Translations under genes and position numbers: made by a program
The notes under the pieces: generated by a model
What the model was told of the DNA's origin: nothing
What the model saw: only the letters and a program-made list of their open reading frames with translations
The model's database searches: none
Shown here: positions 54,329 to 64,000 of the stretch, piece by piece
Layout of the letters: each line of letters opens with the position of its first letter
Position numbering within the stretch: position 1 is the stretch's first letter
NCBI RefSeq assembly: GCF_021166475.1
Contig: NZ_JAJOYS010000001.1
Span: 124,001-188,000, forward strand
Direction of reading: 5' to 3'
DNA from: Pelagibacterium xiamenense
Lineage (GTDB): Bacteria; Pseudomonadota; Alphaproteobacteria; Rhizobiales; Devosiaceae
DNA length: 64,000 bases

Positions 54329-55326
54329 ACCGCGATCCCTTCGCCGCGCGCCATCTCCTTGAGATCGGCGATCGGCCGTGCGCCCACATGCGAGATGATT
54401 TCCGACGCTGCCAGGCACCCCAGCCGCAGCGCTTCGCTCATTTCCTGCCCGCGCGCCATGGCCAGCAGGAAGCCCGACGCAAAAAGGTCGCCCGCGCCCG
54501 TGACGTCGACGACGCTCTCGACCGGGAACGCCGGCACCGAGACGATCTCCCCATGCGCAATCGCCATCGCCCCGCGCGGTCCCATCGTGATCGCCGCGAC
54601 CTCCGCGTCCTCCGCGATCTGAAGTACCGCGGCCTGGAAGTCGTCGGTCTCATAGAGCGACTTCAGTTCCTCGACATTGGCAAAGACGTAATCCATCGTC
54701 TTCGAGCGGATGAGATCGAGGAACTCCTCGCGATACCGGTTGACGCAGAACGGGTCCGACAGCGTGATCGCGGCGGCGCGTTCGGATTTGTGCGCGTAGT
54801 GCGCGGCCTTGACGAATGCCTTTTTCGCAAGCGGGGGATCCCAGAGATATCCCTCCATATAGGTGATCGCGGCGGACCCGATCGTCTCTTCGAAAATGTC
54901 CGCTTCGCTCAATTGCTGCGATGCACCCAGATAGGTGTTCATCGTGCGCTCGCCGTCATTGGTCAAAAAGATCATCGAGCGCGCGGTGGCGGTCCCATCG
55001 GTCAGATACGGCGTCTCGAAATTGATGCCCTTGTCGGAAAAGTCCCGCGCGAAAACCTCGCCCAGCTCGTCGTCGGCGACCTTGCCCACGAACGCGGCCC
55101 GGCCTCCGAGCGCGGCAACGCCCGCTGCGGTATTGGCCGCCGACCCGCCGGGGATCATCTGCTTGACGGAGGGCATCTTCTCGAAAAGCTCGGCCGAGCG
55201 CTCGGCATCGACAAGGTGCATGATCGATTTGCGCATGCCCTCATCGATCAGAAATCTGTCATCGACTGGGGCGATCACGTCGACAATGGCATTGCCGATG
55301 GTCAGGGCGTCGAACCGGGTCGTCAT
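54325..55326 (-). CDS. Adenosine kinase (PfkB family)
   Basis: Ribokinase-fold kinase of 333 residues. N-terminal [22 protein letters not shown], the substrate-binding [24 protein letters not shown], and the C-terminal PfkB signature [20 protein letters not shown] with the catalytic Asp. The family is annotated as adenosine kinase in Rhizobiales and salvages adenosine to AMP; related sugar kinases cannot be fully ruled out. The last codon overlaps the coaA stop on the other strand. Confidence 0.88.
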   Translation of the reverse strand: MTTRFDALTIGNAIVDVIAPVDDRFLIDEGMRKSIMHLVDAERSAELFEKMPSVKQMIPGGSAANTAAGVAALGGRAAFVGKVADDELGEVFARDFSDKGINFETPYLTDGTATARSMIFLTNDGERTMNTYLGASQQLSEADIFEETIGSAAITYMEGYLWDPPLAKKAFVKAAHYAHKSERAAAITLSDPFCVNRYREEFLDLIRSKTMDYVFANVEELKSLYETDDFQAAVLQIAEDAEVAAITMGPRGAMAIAHGEIVSVPAFPVESVVDVTGAGDLFASGFLLAMARGQEMSEALRLGCLAASEIISHVGARPIADLKEMARGEGIAV

Positions 55327-55393
55327 CAGCGCTCCGCAATTTATGGCATGGGACGTCTCTTCTCGCCCGGCTTACGGCATCGGGCCGGAGCTT

Positions 55394-56047
55394 TCAACTC
55401 TCTGCGGCCGTTTTGGCCGGATAGCGGCACCATTGTGAGATGATACAGCGGTCGCAGGCGGGCTTACGTGCCTTGCAGATGTAGCGCCCGTGCAGGATGA
55501 GCCAGTGGTGGGCGTGCAGCAGGTATGGCTTGGGCACTCGCTTTTCGAGTTTCTTTTCGACCTCGAGCGGCGTCTTTCCCGGCGCAAGCAGGGTACGGTT
55601 GCCGACCCGGAACAGATGCGTGTCGACGGCAATGGTTGGCTGCCCGAACCCGATATTGAGCACCACATTCGCGGTCTTGCGTCCCACCCCCGGCAATGCC
55701 TCGAGCGCCTCGCGGCTGTCTGGAACCTCGCTCTCATGTTTGTCGATGAGCGCCTGGCTGAGCGCATAAACGTTCTTGGCCTTGTTGCGGTAAAGCCCGA
55801 TGGTCTTGATGTAGTCCTTGATTCCGTCCTCCCCGAGCGCGACCATTTTTTCCGGCGTATCGGCGACCTTGAACAAGGGCCGCGTCGCCTTGTTCACGCC
55901 CACATCGGTCGCCTGCGCCGAAAGGACGACGGCAACCAGCAGCGTGAAGAGATTGACATATTCGAGCTCGCCCTTGGGCTCGGGGTCGCGCGCGGCAAAG
56001 GCGGCGAACATGGCTTCGATTTCGGCTTTGGTGAGAGCTTTGACCAC
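55394..56047 (-). CDS. nth: Endonuclease III
   Basis: DNA glycosylase/AP lyase of about 217 residues that removes oxidised pyrimidines. Helix-hairpin-helix LPGVGRKTANVVLN, catalytic Lys in the TDVGVNKAT stretch and Asp in IAVDTHLFRVGNR, and the [4Fe-4S] loop CKARKPACDRCIISQWC (C-x6-C-x2-C-x5-C). The true start is unclear: the GTG of VVKALTKAEIEAMF keeps the conserved TKAE-x-EAMF helix, while an ATG at MFAAF would cut it. Divergent from the DUF2244 gene. Confidence 0.93.
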   Translation of the reverse strand: MVKALTKAEIEAMFAAFAARDPEPKGELEYVNLFTLLVAVVLSAQATDVGVNKATRPLFKVADTPEKMVALGEDGIKDYIKTIGLYRNKAKNVYALSQALIDKHESEVPDSREALEALPGVGRKTANVVLNIGFGQPTIAVDTHLFRVGNRTLLAPGKTPLEVEKKLEKRVPKPYLLHAHHWLILHGRYICKARKPACDRCIISQWCRYPAKTAAES

Positions 56048-56119
56048 GGCTGGGGAACTCGGTGTTGCATTGATTCTTGTAGGCCCGATATCAATAGACA
56101 AGCGATGACCGCCTGACAA

Positions 56120-56608
56120 ATGGCCAGCCCCGTGAGCACCAACGATACAGCCCCGCTCTATGCAGCCCTCCTGACCCCGCACCGCGCCTTGGAGGCGCGC
56201 GCCATCCGCTGGGTCATCGCGCTTGCGGCATGCCTCGCCTCGATCCCCGGCATCGTCTTTTACGCCATGGGCGCCTGGCCGGTCGTCGGCTTTCTCGGCC
56301 TCGACGTTCTCGCGCTCTACTGGGCCATGAGCGCGTCGCTCAAGGACGCGGACGCCTATGAGGAAGTGACGCTCTGGCCCGATGCGCTCGACGTCCGGCA
56401 CGTCACCAAGCGAGGAAAGGAAACCCGCCGCGCGTTCAACCCTTTTTTCGTCCGCCTCTCCATCGAGCGCGACGCCGAAGACCGCGTCACCGCCCTGCGG
56501 CTCGTCACCCGCGGCCACCACACCGAAATCGGCCGCTTCCTGACCCCTGACGACAAGGCGATCTTCGCTGAAAGCTTCGGCGCGGCGCTGAGCCGGGCGA
56601 AGGGATAG
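56120..56608 (+). CDS. DUF2244 family membrane protein
   Basis: Protein of 162 residues. A cytoplasmic start with PLYAALLTPHRALE (family L-PHRSL motif), two membrane helices (VIALAACLASIPGIVFYAMGAWPVVGFLGLDVLALYWAM) and a C-terminal soluble beta-rich domain (EEVTLWPDALDVRHVTKRGKETRRAFNPFFVRLSIER, GRFLTPDDKAIFAESF). DUF2244 proteins are common in alphaproteobacteria; function unknown, sometimes beside cytochrome oxidase genes. Here it is between nth and an AraC-MGMT fusion, each apparently separate. Confidence 0.87.
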   Translation: MASPVSTNDTAPLYAALLTPHRALEARAIRWVIALAACLASIPGIVFYAMGAWPVVGFLGLDVLALYWAMSASLKDADAYEEVTLWPDALDVRHVTKRGKETRRAFNPFFVRLSIERDAEDRVTALRLVTRGHHTEIGRFLTPDDKAIFAESFGAALSRAKG

Positions 56609-56689
56609 CGCGTCAAAACCGGGTCGCGGCCCTGCGCTGCAGCCTTTAGAGTGAAGGCACAATCTCAATTGCAACGCGATGGTGAACCC

Positions 56690-57571
56690 ATGTCTGCACT
56701 CGCCTCTGTTGCCGCGTTCGAACCAGGGCTCCAGCCGGACACCTACGGGACGATCTCCAAGGCCATCGAATATCTCTCGGTCCCCGGCCGTGAGGATGTC
56801 GATATCGCCGGGCTCGCGCACGCGCTTTCGATGAGCGAACGTCAGCTCGTCGATCTCTTCCGCCGCTGGTGCGGCCTGACACCCAAGAGCTTCGCCCAGG
56901 CCGTCGCGCTGAACCACGCGCGCAAACTCCTGCGCGAGAATATGAGCGTGCTCGACACGACCTATGAAGTCGGACTGTCAGCGCCCTCGCGCCTCCACGA
57001 CCTTTTCGTCACCTATGACGCCGTGCCCCCGGGGGTCTACCGCGCCAAGGGCGAAGGTCTCGAGTTCACTTGGGGCTATGCGTCCTCCCCTTTCGGTCGC
57101 GCCGTCATCATGATGACCCAATACGGGGTGGCGGGGATATCTTTTGCCGATCCGGGCAGGGAGGATTTCGCCTTCGACGACCTCGCCAGCCGCTGGCCGA
57201 ATGCGCGCTACCGGCGCGACGACGCGGCGGTGGCTCCGATGGCGGCCCGGATCTTCGATCCCGACCGCTGGGACCCCACGCGTCCCGTGCGGCTCGTGAT
57301 GATCGGCTCGGATTTCGAGGTGAAGGTCTGGGAGACGCTTTTGAAGATCCCCACCGGCGGCGCCGCGACCTACGGCGCCATCGCCAAATCGCTCGGCCGC
57401 CCCTCTGCGGCCCGTGCGGTGGGCCGTGCCGTGGGGCGCAACCCGATTTCATTCGTCGTCCCGTGCCACCGCGTCATCGGTTCGGACGGGACGTTGACCG
57501 GCTACCACTGGGGCCTCGTGCGCAAGCGCGCGATCATGGGCTGGGAAGCCGGGCTTGTGTCAGGCCGATAG
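56690..57571 (+). CDS. AraC-type HTH fused to O6-methylguanine-DNA methyltransferase (Ada-like)
   Basis: Two-domain protein of 293 residues. The N-terminal half is an AraC-type HTH (about residues 30-115: IAGLAHALSMSERQLVDLFRRW and NHARKLL); the C-terminal half is a methyltransferase with the active-site PCHRVIG and the preceding RAVGRAVGRNPISFVVPC. It accepts methyl groups from O6-methylguanine. Compared with E. coli Ada it lacks the N-terminal zinc Cys domain that senses methylphosphotriesters, so how or whether it is induced by alkylation is unclear. An ogt/ada-like gene; I do not fix a symbol. Confidence 0.88.
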   Translation: MSALASVAAFEPGLQPDTYGTISKAIEYLSVPGREDVDIAGLAHALSMSERQLVDLFRRWCGLTPKSFAQAVALNHARKLLRENMSVLDTTYEVGLSAPSRLHDLFVTYDAVPPGVYRAKGEGLEFTWGYASSPFGRAVIMMTQYGVAGISFADPGREDFAFDDLASRWPNARYRRDDAAVAPMAARIFDPDRWDPTRPVRLVMIGSDFEVKVWETLLKIPTGGAATYGAIAKSLGRPSAARAVGRAVGRNPISFVVPCHRVIGSDGTLTGYHWGLVRKRAIMGWEAGLVSGR

Positions 57572-57617
57572 CGTGTTTCCGGAAAACGTGGGTACACGTT
57601 TTCGGCTCGGAAACGCG
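57571..57617. repeat. Intergenic palindromic element, copy 2
   Basis: Perfect 9-bp stem GAAAACGTG / CACGTTTTC around loop GGTA, with outer arms GTTTCCG / CGGAAAC. It begins at the last base of the preceding stop codon. Same architecture and GTGGGTA centre as the copy at 26426. It might also stop transcription from both sides, but there is no T-run. Confidence 0.6.
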
Positions 57618-57628
57618 ACGAACAAGGT

Positions 57629-58243
57629 TTACAGTTCCTCGGTCGAAACCCGCTTGCCCGCCGCGTCGATCATATAGACGATCGGCGCGCCGGTCGCGAT
57701 TTCGCGCTTTAAGATCGCCTCTTCGTCCAACCCTTCAAGCACCATGACGAGCGCGCGCAGCGAATTGCCGTGCGCGGCGACGAGAACGGTCTCCCCCGCC
57801 TTCAAACGCGGCAGGATTTCCGCCTCATAGTACGGCAGCACCCGCGCCGCGGTATCCTTGAGACTTTCGCCGCCCGGCGGGGGCACGTCGTAGGACCGGC
57901 GCCAGATATGCACCTGCTCCTCGCCCCATTTCTCCCGGGCATCGTCTTTGTTGAGCCCGGCGAGGTCGCCATAGTCGCGCTCGTTGAGCGCCTGGTTGCG
58001 CACGATCGTGAGGTTCTCGATCCCCATCTCTTCGAGGATGAGGTCGAGCGTGCGCTGGGCGCGCACGAGCGCCGAGGTGTAAAAGGCGTCCGGCTTGTAG
58101 CCTTTGGCTTTGAGCGCCTTGCCTGCCGCGCGGGCTTCATCGATCCCCTTCTCGGTGAGGCCCGGATTGCGCCAGCCGGTAAAGAGGTTCTTGAGATTCC
58201 ATTCGCTCTGGCCGTGGCGAACGAGGATCAGCGTGCCGGTCAT
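57629..58243 (-). CDS. gpmA: 2,3-bisphosphoglycerate-dependent phosphoglycerate mutase
   Basis: Glycolytic mutase of 204 residues interconverting 3- and 2-phosphoglycerate. The phospho-His lies in [20 protein letters not shown] near residue 10; [35 protein letters not shown] and the second His in [14 protein letters not shown] are family marks. It is the short alphaproteobacterial type lacking the C-terminal tail of E. coli GpmA (250 residues). It follows dapB by 16 bp on the same strand, the usual dapB-gpmA pair. Confidence 0.94.
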   Translation of the reverse strand: MTGTLILVRHGQSEWNLKNLFTGWRNPGLTEKGIDEARAAGKALKAKGYKPDAFYTSALVRAQRTLDLILEEMGIENLTIVRNQALNERDYGDLAGLNKDDAREKWGEEQVHIWRRSYDVPPPGGESLKDTAARVLPYYEAEILPRLKAGETVLVAAHGNSLRALVMVLEGLDEEAILKREIATGAPIVYMIDAAGKRVSTEEL

Positions 58244-58259
58244 ATCTGCAATTGTCCTT

Positions 58260-59072
58260 TCAATCGGAAAGGCCGAGCACGTCGGCCATGGAATACAGTC
58301 CCCCGGGCTTGTCGGCGGCCCAGAGCGCGGCGCGGATCGCACCATCGGCGAAAAGCGCCCGGTCGCGCGCCGAATGCGAGAGCGTGATCGTCTCCGCCAT
58401 CGAGGAAAAGAGTACCGAATGCTCCCCGACAATCCCGCCGCCCCGAAGCGTGGCGAAGCCGATAGACCCGGCCTCGCGCGGGCCGGTATGTCCGTCGCGC
58501 ACGCGTACCGAATGCTGATTGAGATCGATATCCCTGCCTTCGGCTGCCGCTTCACCGAGCAAGAGCGCCGTCCCTGAAGGTGCATCGACCTTGTGCCGGT
58601 GGTGCATTTCAAGCACTTCGATATCGAAAGTCTCGTCGAGCGCCGCCGCGGCCTTTTTAACGAGCGCGGCGAGAAGATTGACCCCGAGGCTCATATTGCC
58701 CGACTTGACGATCCGCGCTCCGGCCTCGGCCGCCGCTGCAATCGCCGCATCGTCTCCGGGCGAACACCCGGTCGTCCCGATGATGTGGATGAGCCCTTTT
58801 TGCGCGACGCGTCGGGCGACCTCGACGGTCAAGGCCGGCGCCGTGAAATCGAGAACCGCGTCGACCGCGTCAAGGAGCGCAGGAAGATCGTCGCCGATTG
58901 TGACGCCGAGCGGTTCGAGCCCGGCAAGTGCGCCCGCATCCTTGCCCAGGGCTGGAGCGCCCGCGCGGTCGATGGCCGCGACCAGCGTTAGGCCTTCATG
59001 CGCGGCGACGGCCTTGATATTGGCCTGCCCCATGCGCCCACCCGCGCCCACAATGCCGATCTTAAGCGTCAT
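58260..59072 (-). CDS. dapB: 4-hydroxy-tetrahydrodipicolinate reductase
   Basis: Enzyme of 270 residues in lysine and diaminopimelate synthesis, NAD(P)H-dependent. Nucleotide-binding [17 protein letters not shown] at the N-terminus, [34 protein letters not shown], and the substrate/catalytic block [24 protein letters not shown] with the active His pair and Lys. The C-terminus [32 protein letters not shown] is typical. First of the dapB-gpmA pair; pyrF lies 60 bp upstream on the same strand. Confidence 0.96.
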   Translation of the reverse strand: MTLKIGIVGAGGRMGQANIKAVAAHEGLTLVAAIDRAGAPALGKDAGALAGLEPLGVTIGDDLPALLDAVDAVLDFTAPALTVEVARRVAQKGLIHIIGTTGCSPGDDAAIAAAAEAGARIVKSGNMSLGVNLLAALVKKAAAALDETFDIEVLEMHHRHKVDAPSGTALLLGEAAAEGRDIDLNQHSVRVRDGHTGPREAGSIGFATLRGGGIVGEHSVLFSSMAETITLSHSARDRALFADGAIRAALWAADKPGGLYSMADVLGLSD

Positions 59073-59132
59073 GATGGTTGCCCTCGCCCTTCCTTCACCC
59101 GGTCTTTAGCCAGCCAGCACCGGTTTGGCAAA

Positions 59133-59819
59133 TCAGCTCGAGGCCATTTCCTCGAGGATCGCCTGGGCGGCCGCCCCAGGGTCGGGAGCGGCGATGATCG
59201 GGCGCGCGACAACGAGATGACTCGCACCGGCCTGAAGCGCATCGGCCGGCGTCATGATGCGCTTCTGGTCGCCCGCGTCGGACCCCGCCGGGCGTATGCC
59301 GGGAGTGACCACGGCCATATCCGGCCCGACGATCCCGCGAACGCGCTCCGCCTCGAACGCCGACGCGACTATGCCGCCCATCCCTGCCTCCCGCGCCTGG
59401 TTGGCGCGGCGCTCGACGAGATCGGTGACCGATGCGCTGTAACCGGCGTCCTCGAGGTCGGCCTGATCCATCGAGGTGAGGACGGTGACGCCCAGAAGGC
59501 GAAGGTCGCTCCCCCTTGCCGCATCCACCGCGGCGGCCATCGCCTTGGGGTAGGCGTGGATGGTGAGCATATGTGCGCCGGTCGCCGCAATCGCGGCGAC
59601 GCCCTTGGCGACCGTGTTGTCGATATCGAGGAGCTTGAGATCGAAAAAGACCTTCTTGCCCGCCTTGATCAACTCACGCCCGACGGTGAGCCCGTCGCCG
59701 CCATAAAAGAGCTGGTAGCCGATCTTGAAGAAATCCACCGTGCCGCCGAGTTTGGCGATGAGGTCCTCGGCTTCCCCGCGCGTGGAAACGTCCAGCCCGA
59801 CGATCAGCGTCCCGGCCAT
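59133..59819 (-). CDS. pyrF: Orotidine 5'-phosphate decarboxylase
   Basis: Last enzyme of UMP synthesis, 228 residues. TIM-barrel with the signature [17 protein letters not shown] carrying the catalytic Lys-Asp array; substrate-binding [37 protein letters not shown] (phosphate loop) and [17 protein letters not shown] at [11 protein letters not shown] matches homologues. It could be cotranscribed with dapB-gpmA. Upstream is a gap of about 450 bp. Confidence 0.95.
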   Translation of the reverse strand: MAGTLIVGLDVSTRGEAEDLIAKLGGTVDFFKIGYQLFYGGDGLTVGRELIKAGKKVFFDLKLLDIDNTVAKGVAAIAATGAHMLTIHAYPKAMAAAVDAARGSDLRLLGVTVLTSMDQADLEDAGYSASVTDLVERRANQAREAGMGGIVASAFEAERVRGIVGPDMAVVTPGIRPAGSDAGDQKRIMTPADALQAGASHLVVARPIIAAPDPGAAAQAILEEMASS

Positions 59820-60265
59820 GGCTTTCTCCCAGATGTCTCGATGATGTTGCGGCTCGATGCCATGTTTGGTGGATTTGCGCAAGACTTGGACGCGACAAAG
59901 CGCCCTCCGGCCTCTGCCATGGGGTTCACTGAGCGTGGACGGTATGCGGCGAGACGATGCCTCATACTGCATATAAAATAGCGAGGCCCGCCTCGCCGCA
60001 TACATCCGGGATTTTCGGCTTGGCGTCCGCTCGGGCTGGGGCCAATCCCCGCCAGGTTTCCCCGGTGACCACAGGATCGCTGTGGCTGGCCACGGTGACG
60101 TTCGGACCTCCGCTGGGACGACTCCCATCGGACCCGGACCGGTCCCGCCCAAACGTTCGTTGCGCTCGCGCCCATCAAAGCGGGTCCGTACGCAAAAGAA
60201 TACGTCAGGTTTTTGGGACGGAGATAAGTTCGGGATCCGGAGCGCCGGCAGTCGCCGGAAACCGC
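59820..60265. other. Gap between the FMN reductase gene and pyrF with no visible gene
   Basis: No open frame here has similarity I recognise. It holds one clear hairpin with T-rich tail (listed separately); the sequence from 59820 to 59970 presumably carries the pyrF promoter, which I could not pin down. Confidence 0.6.
59971..59996 (-). terminator. Probable terminator for the leftward FMN reductase gene
   Basis: Minus-strand stem GCGAGGC / GCCTCGC with a two-base loop, then TATTTTATAT. It lies about 270 bp after the gene, so it may end a long 3' region or a separate small transcript. Confidence 0.5.
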
Positions 60266-60817
60266 CTAGATTCCGCCCCGCGAAAAATGCGTGAGCTCCC
60301 TGACCATCTGCTTCATTTTCGTCTCGATCGGTGCTTCGAGAATTTCCCCCTCCGGCCCGATCGCGGTCTCATCGGGTCCGATCCCCAGGAGTGTCGGCAC
60401 CACCAGCGCGCCGATTTTGGAAAGCGAATCCCTGAGGTGCGACTGCGCCCAGATCGTTCCGTATTTCCCCGACGAGACGCCACCGATCCCGAAGACCGCG
60501 TGCCGGAACGGCGACGGCCTTTGCCGCGAGAGCCAGGCCACCGTGTTGACGACGAGGGGCGGCACGCCCCCATTATATTCCGGGCAGGCGATGAAGACGA
60601 TATCATGCGTGCGGAACAGGTCCGCCAGCCGCCCGGCCGCTTCGGGTACATTGTCGGGCTCGAGATCCTGGTTGAAAATCGGCATGTCGAAGTCTTTGAG
60701 CGTGATCGCGTTGACGTCGACGCCCGCGGCGCTCAGCCGCTCCCCCATCGCTTTTTGCAGCTTTTGATTGACCGAGCCGGTCCTGATGGAGCCCGAAAGG
60801 GTGAGCGCGGTGGGCAT
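60266..60817 (-). CDS. NADPH-dependent FMN reductase family protein
   Basis: Flavodoxin-like protein of 183 residues. N-terminal [17 protein letters not shown] binds the FMN phosphate; the middle block [22 protein letters not shown] and GGVSSGKYG contact the isoalloxazine ring. Such enzymes reduce quinones, chromate, azo dyes or FMN with NAD(P)H; the substrate cannot be told. The start ATG is followed by the expected first strand. Downstream of dnaJ on the same strand but separated from it by a strong terminator, so independently expressed. Confidence 0.88.
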   Translation of the reverse strand: MPTALTLSGSIRTGSVNQKLQKAMGERLSAAGVDVNAITLKDFDMPIFNQDLEPDNVPEAAGRLADLFRTHDIVFIACPEYNGGVPPLVVNTVAWLSRQRPSPFRHAVFGIGGVSSGKYGTIWAQSHLRDSLSKIGALVVPTLLGIGPDETAIGPEGEILEAPIETKMKQMVRELTHFSRGGI

Positions 60818-60917
60818 GGCGAAAATCCTCTGGTCTTTGAAAATCGTTTGCTCGTGCCGTCATTAAGAACGCAGCGCACGCATAAGGACAAGGGTGCGGC
60901 AGCGAACGCGACGTTTC

Positions 60918-60955
60918 GCAAAACAAAACGCCCTCCCGGAAGTGGGAGGGCGTTT
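60918..60955 (-). terminator. Rho-independent terminator of dnaKJ
   Basis: Perfect 12-bp stem AAACGCCCTCCC / GGGAGGGCGTTT with 6-nt loop and TTTTGTTTT-type tail on the minus strand, 23 bp after the dnaJ stop. Confidence 0.93.
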
Positions 60956-60978
60956 CACGAAAAACCCTATCGGAAATC

Positions 60979-62106
60979 TCAGGCTTCGAACATCTTCTTG
61001 AGCCGGTCGAAAAACCCTTCGGAGGCCGGCGACGTCGAATAGTCCGATTCGCGCTCGAACTCTTCGAGGAGCTCGCGCTGGCGCTTGGAAAGACCCTGCG
61101 GTGTTTCGACGTCGAGCTGGACGTAAAGATCGCCCACCTGCTGGGAACGCAGGACCGGCATGCCCTTGCCCTTCAAGCGCACGCGCTGGCCCGGCTGCGT
61201 GCCTTCGTTGACTTTCACCTTGGCGCGCGTGCCTTCAAGCGTGGGCACCTCGAATTCGCCACCGAGCGCCGCCGTGATCATCGAAATCGGCACCTTGGCG
61301 AAAAGGTCCGCGCCGTCGCGCTGGAACAACTGGTGCGGCTTGACCGAAACGAAAATGTAGAGGTCACCCGACGGTCCGCCGCGCAGCCCGGCTTCGCCCT
61401 CGCCCCCGAGCCGGATGCGGGTGCCGTCCTCGATGCCCTTGGGAATGTCGACAGAAAGCGTGCGGGAGGTCTGCTTGCGGCCCTGCCCGGTGCAGTCGGT
61501 GCACGGCTGGTCCATCGTTTCGCCGCGGCCCTGGCATTGCGGGCAGGCGCGCTCGATGGTGAAGAACCCCTGTGCCTGGCGCACCTTGCCGCGGCCGTTG
61601 CACATGCGGCAGGTCGAAAACCCGGTGCCCGGCTTGGCGCCCGATCCGTCACAGGTCTCGCACTGGCTCATCGAGGGCACGTCGATGTCCACCGTTGTGC
61701 CGGTGAAGGCGTCCTCGAGCGTGATCTCCAGATTGTAGCGCAGATCCGAGCCACGCATGCGCGCGTCGCGCTGACGCTGGCGGGCCGCCCCGCCCATGAA
61801 CTCTCCGAAGATATCCTCGAAGATGTCGGACATCGACGAGGAGAAATCCGGCCCGAAGCCACCGCCGTGCCCGCCATGGCCGTTGAAGGCCGCGTGGCCG
61901 AACCGGTCATAGGCCGCGCGCTTTTGCGGGTCCTTGAGCGTATCGTAGGCTTCGGAGATTTCCTTGAACTTGTGCTCGGCCGCTGTGTCGCCGGGATTGC
62001 GGTCCGGATGGTACTGCATGGCGAGCTTGCGATAGGCGGATTTGAGCGCCTTGTCGTCGCATTCGCGCGTCACGCCCAGAACGTCGTAGAAATCGGCCTT
62101 GGACAT
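60979..62106 (-). CDS. dnaJ: Chaperone protein DnaJ
   Basis: Hsp40 co-chaperone of 375 residues that brings substrates to DnaK and stimulates its ATPase. J domain with HPD in [11 protein letters not shown]; Gly/Phe-rich linker ([13 protein letters not shown]); zinc-binding region with four CxxCxGxG repeats ([32 protein letters not shown]); C-terminal substrate domains. ATG for [12 protein letters not shown] is the conserved start. About 200 bp after dnaK on the same strand; a parS-like site and a hairpin lie in that gap. Confidence 0.97.
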   Translation of the reverse strand: MSKADFYDVLGVTRECDDKALKSAYRKLAMQYHPDRNPGDTAAEHKFKEISEAYDTLKDPQKRAAYDRFGHAAFNGHGGHGGGFGPDFSSSMSDIFEDIFGEFMGGAARQRQRDARMRGSDLRYNLEITLEDAFTGTTVDIDVPSMSQCETCDGSGAKPGTGFSTCRMCNGRGKVRQAQGFFTIERACPQCQGRGETMDQPCTDCTGQGRKQTSRTLSVDIPKGIEDGTRIRLGGEGEAGLRGGPSGDLYIFVSVKPHQLFQRDGADLFAKVPISMITAALGGEFEVPTLEGTRAKVKVNEGTQPGQRVRLKGKGMPVLRSQQVGDLYVQLDVETPQGLSKRQRELLEEFERESDYSTSPASEGFFDRLKKMFEA

Positions 62107-62238
62107 ATCAGATGCCCCTCTTGATTGGGGCACGGAACGGGAAAAGCTGTGTCGCGGTCATTTCTCGTGCCAAATGGGTGTGTAGCTCGGCCAGATGCCG
62201 CAGATATTGGCGGCATTTGCCAAAAGAGCAAGTGCGAA

Positions 62239-62262
62239 CGCCCGGACCTGTCGATCCGGGCG
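62239..62262 (-). other. Hairpin in the dnaK-dnaJ gap
   Basis: Eight-base-pair stem CGCCCGGA / TCCGGGCG with 8-nt loop, about 50 bp past the dnaK stop. No T-run follows on the minus strand, so it is a weak attenuator or mRNA-stabilising candidate. Confidence 0.35.
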
Positions 62263-62278
62263 CCGTCTTTAGCGGTCC

Positions 62279-62294
62279 TGATTCACGTGAAACG
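62279..62294. promoter_or_regulatory. parS-like site 7, dnaK-dnaJ gap
   Basis: TGATTCACGTGAAACG, 14 of 16 bases equal to parS, between dnaK and dnaJ and about 22 kb right of the candidate origin. Confidence 0.6.
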
Positions 62295-62310
62295 GACCCG
62301 ATCATGGCTC

Positions 62311-64000
<1,690 letters not shown>

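Overview
The window is about 64 kb of high-GC chromosomal DNA, densely packed with housekeeping genes. Gene content and order (ccmABCDG beside acnA; glnK-amtB-ftsK; leuS-lptE-holA; parB-parA-rsmG-mnmG-mnmE-rho-hemJ-hemE | maf-aroE-coaE-dnaQ-secB; hslUV beside the his genes; dapB-gpmA; dnaJ-dnaK) point to an alphaproteobacterium of the order Hyphomicrobiales (Rhizobiales). A Devosia-like lineage is possible but is only an inference. I saw no prophage, insertion sequence, CRISPR array or large transferred island.

Layout. 0-8.7 kb: the end of yciB, a vapBC-type pair sitting between yciB and the cytochrome c maturation genes ccmABCDG, then acnA and two membrane proteins. 8.7-14.4 kb: an aa3-type oxidase operon of the coxMNOP kind plus a subunit IV, a cytochrome c and tRNA-Gly(GCC). 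14.5-26.4 kb: a cnoX-like thioredoxin, a LON-domain protein, a Trm112-like protein, ubiH, the nitrogen pair glnK-amtB behind an NtrC/sigma-54 type control region, ftsK, lolA, xth, a cNMP-binding protein, a response regulator and yggS. 26.5-30.7 kb: leuS-lptE-holA.

30.8-42.8 kb is the replication origin neighbourhood. parB, parA, rsmG, mnmG, mnmE, rho, hemJ and hemE all read leftward, and maf, aroE, coaE and dnaQ all read rightward. They diverge from a gene-free gap of about 455 bp (39568-40022) holding three CtrA-type sites (TTAA/CTAA-N7-TTAAC) and two DnaA-box-like 9-mers. This gap is the best candidate for oriC. Seven parS-like 16-mers centred on TTCACGTGAA lie between 30.7 and 62.3 kb, three of them clustered between mnmG and mnmE.

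42.8-64 kb: secB, fxsA, a Tim44-domain protein, smr, an XRE regulator, two DUF proteins, hslUV, and a histidine cluster hisB-hisH-hisA-hisF-hisE interleaved with three unrelated small genes. A 95-bp offset duplication of the hisF start lies just before hisF. Then come coaA, an adenosine kinase, nth, an AraC-MGMT fusion, gpmA, dapB, pyrF, an FMN reductase, dnaJ and the 3' part of dnaK.

No clearly new multi-gene system is present. The points most worth a second look are the origin region with its CtrA and parS sites, the hisF start duplication, a vapC whose active-site acids look lost, the structured amtB 3' region, and two copies of an intergenic palindromic element.
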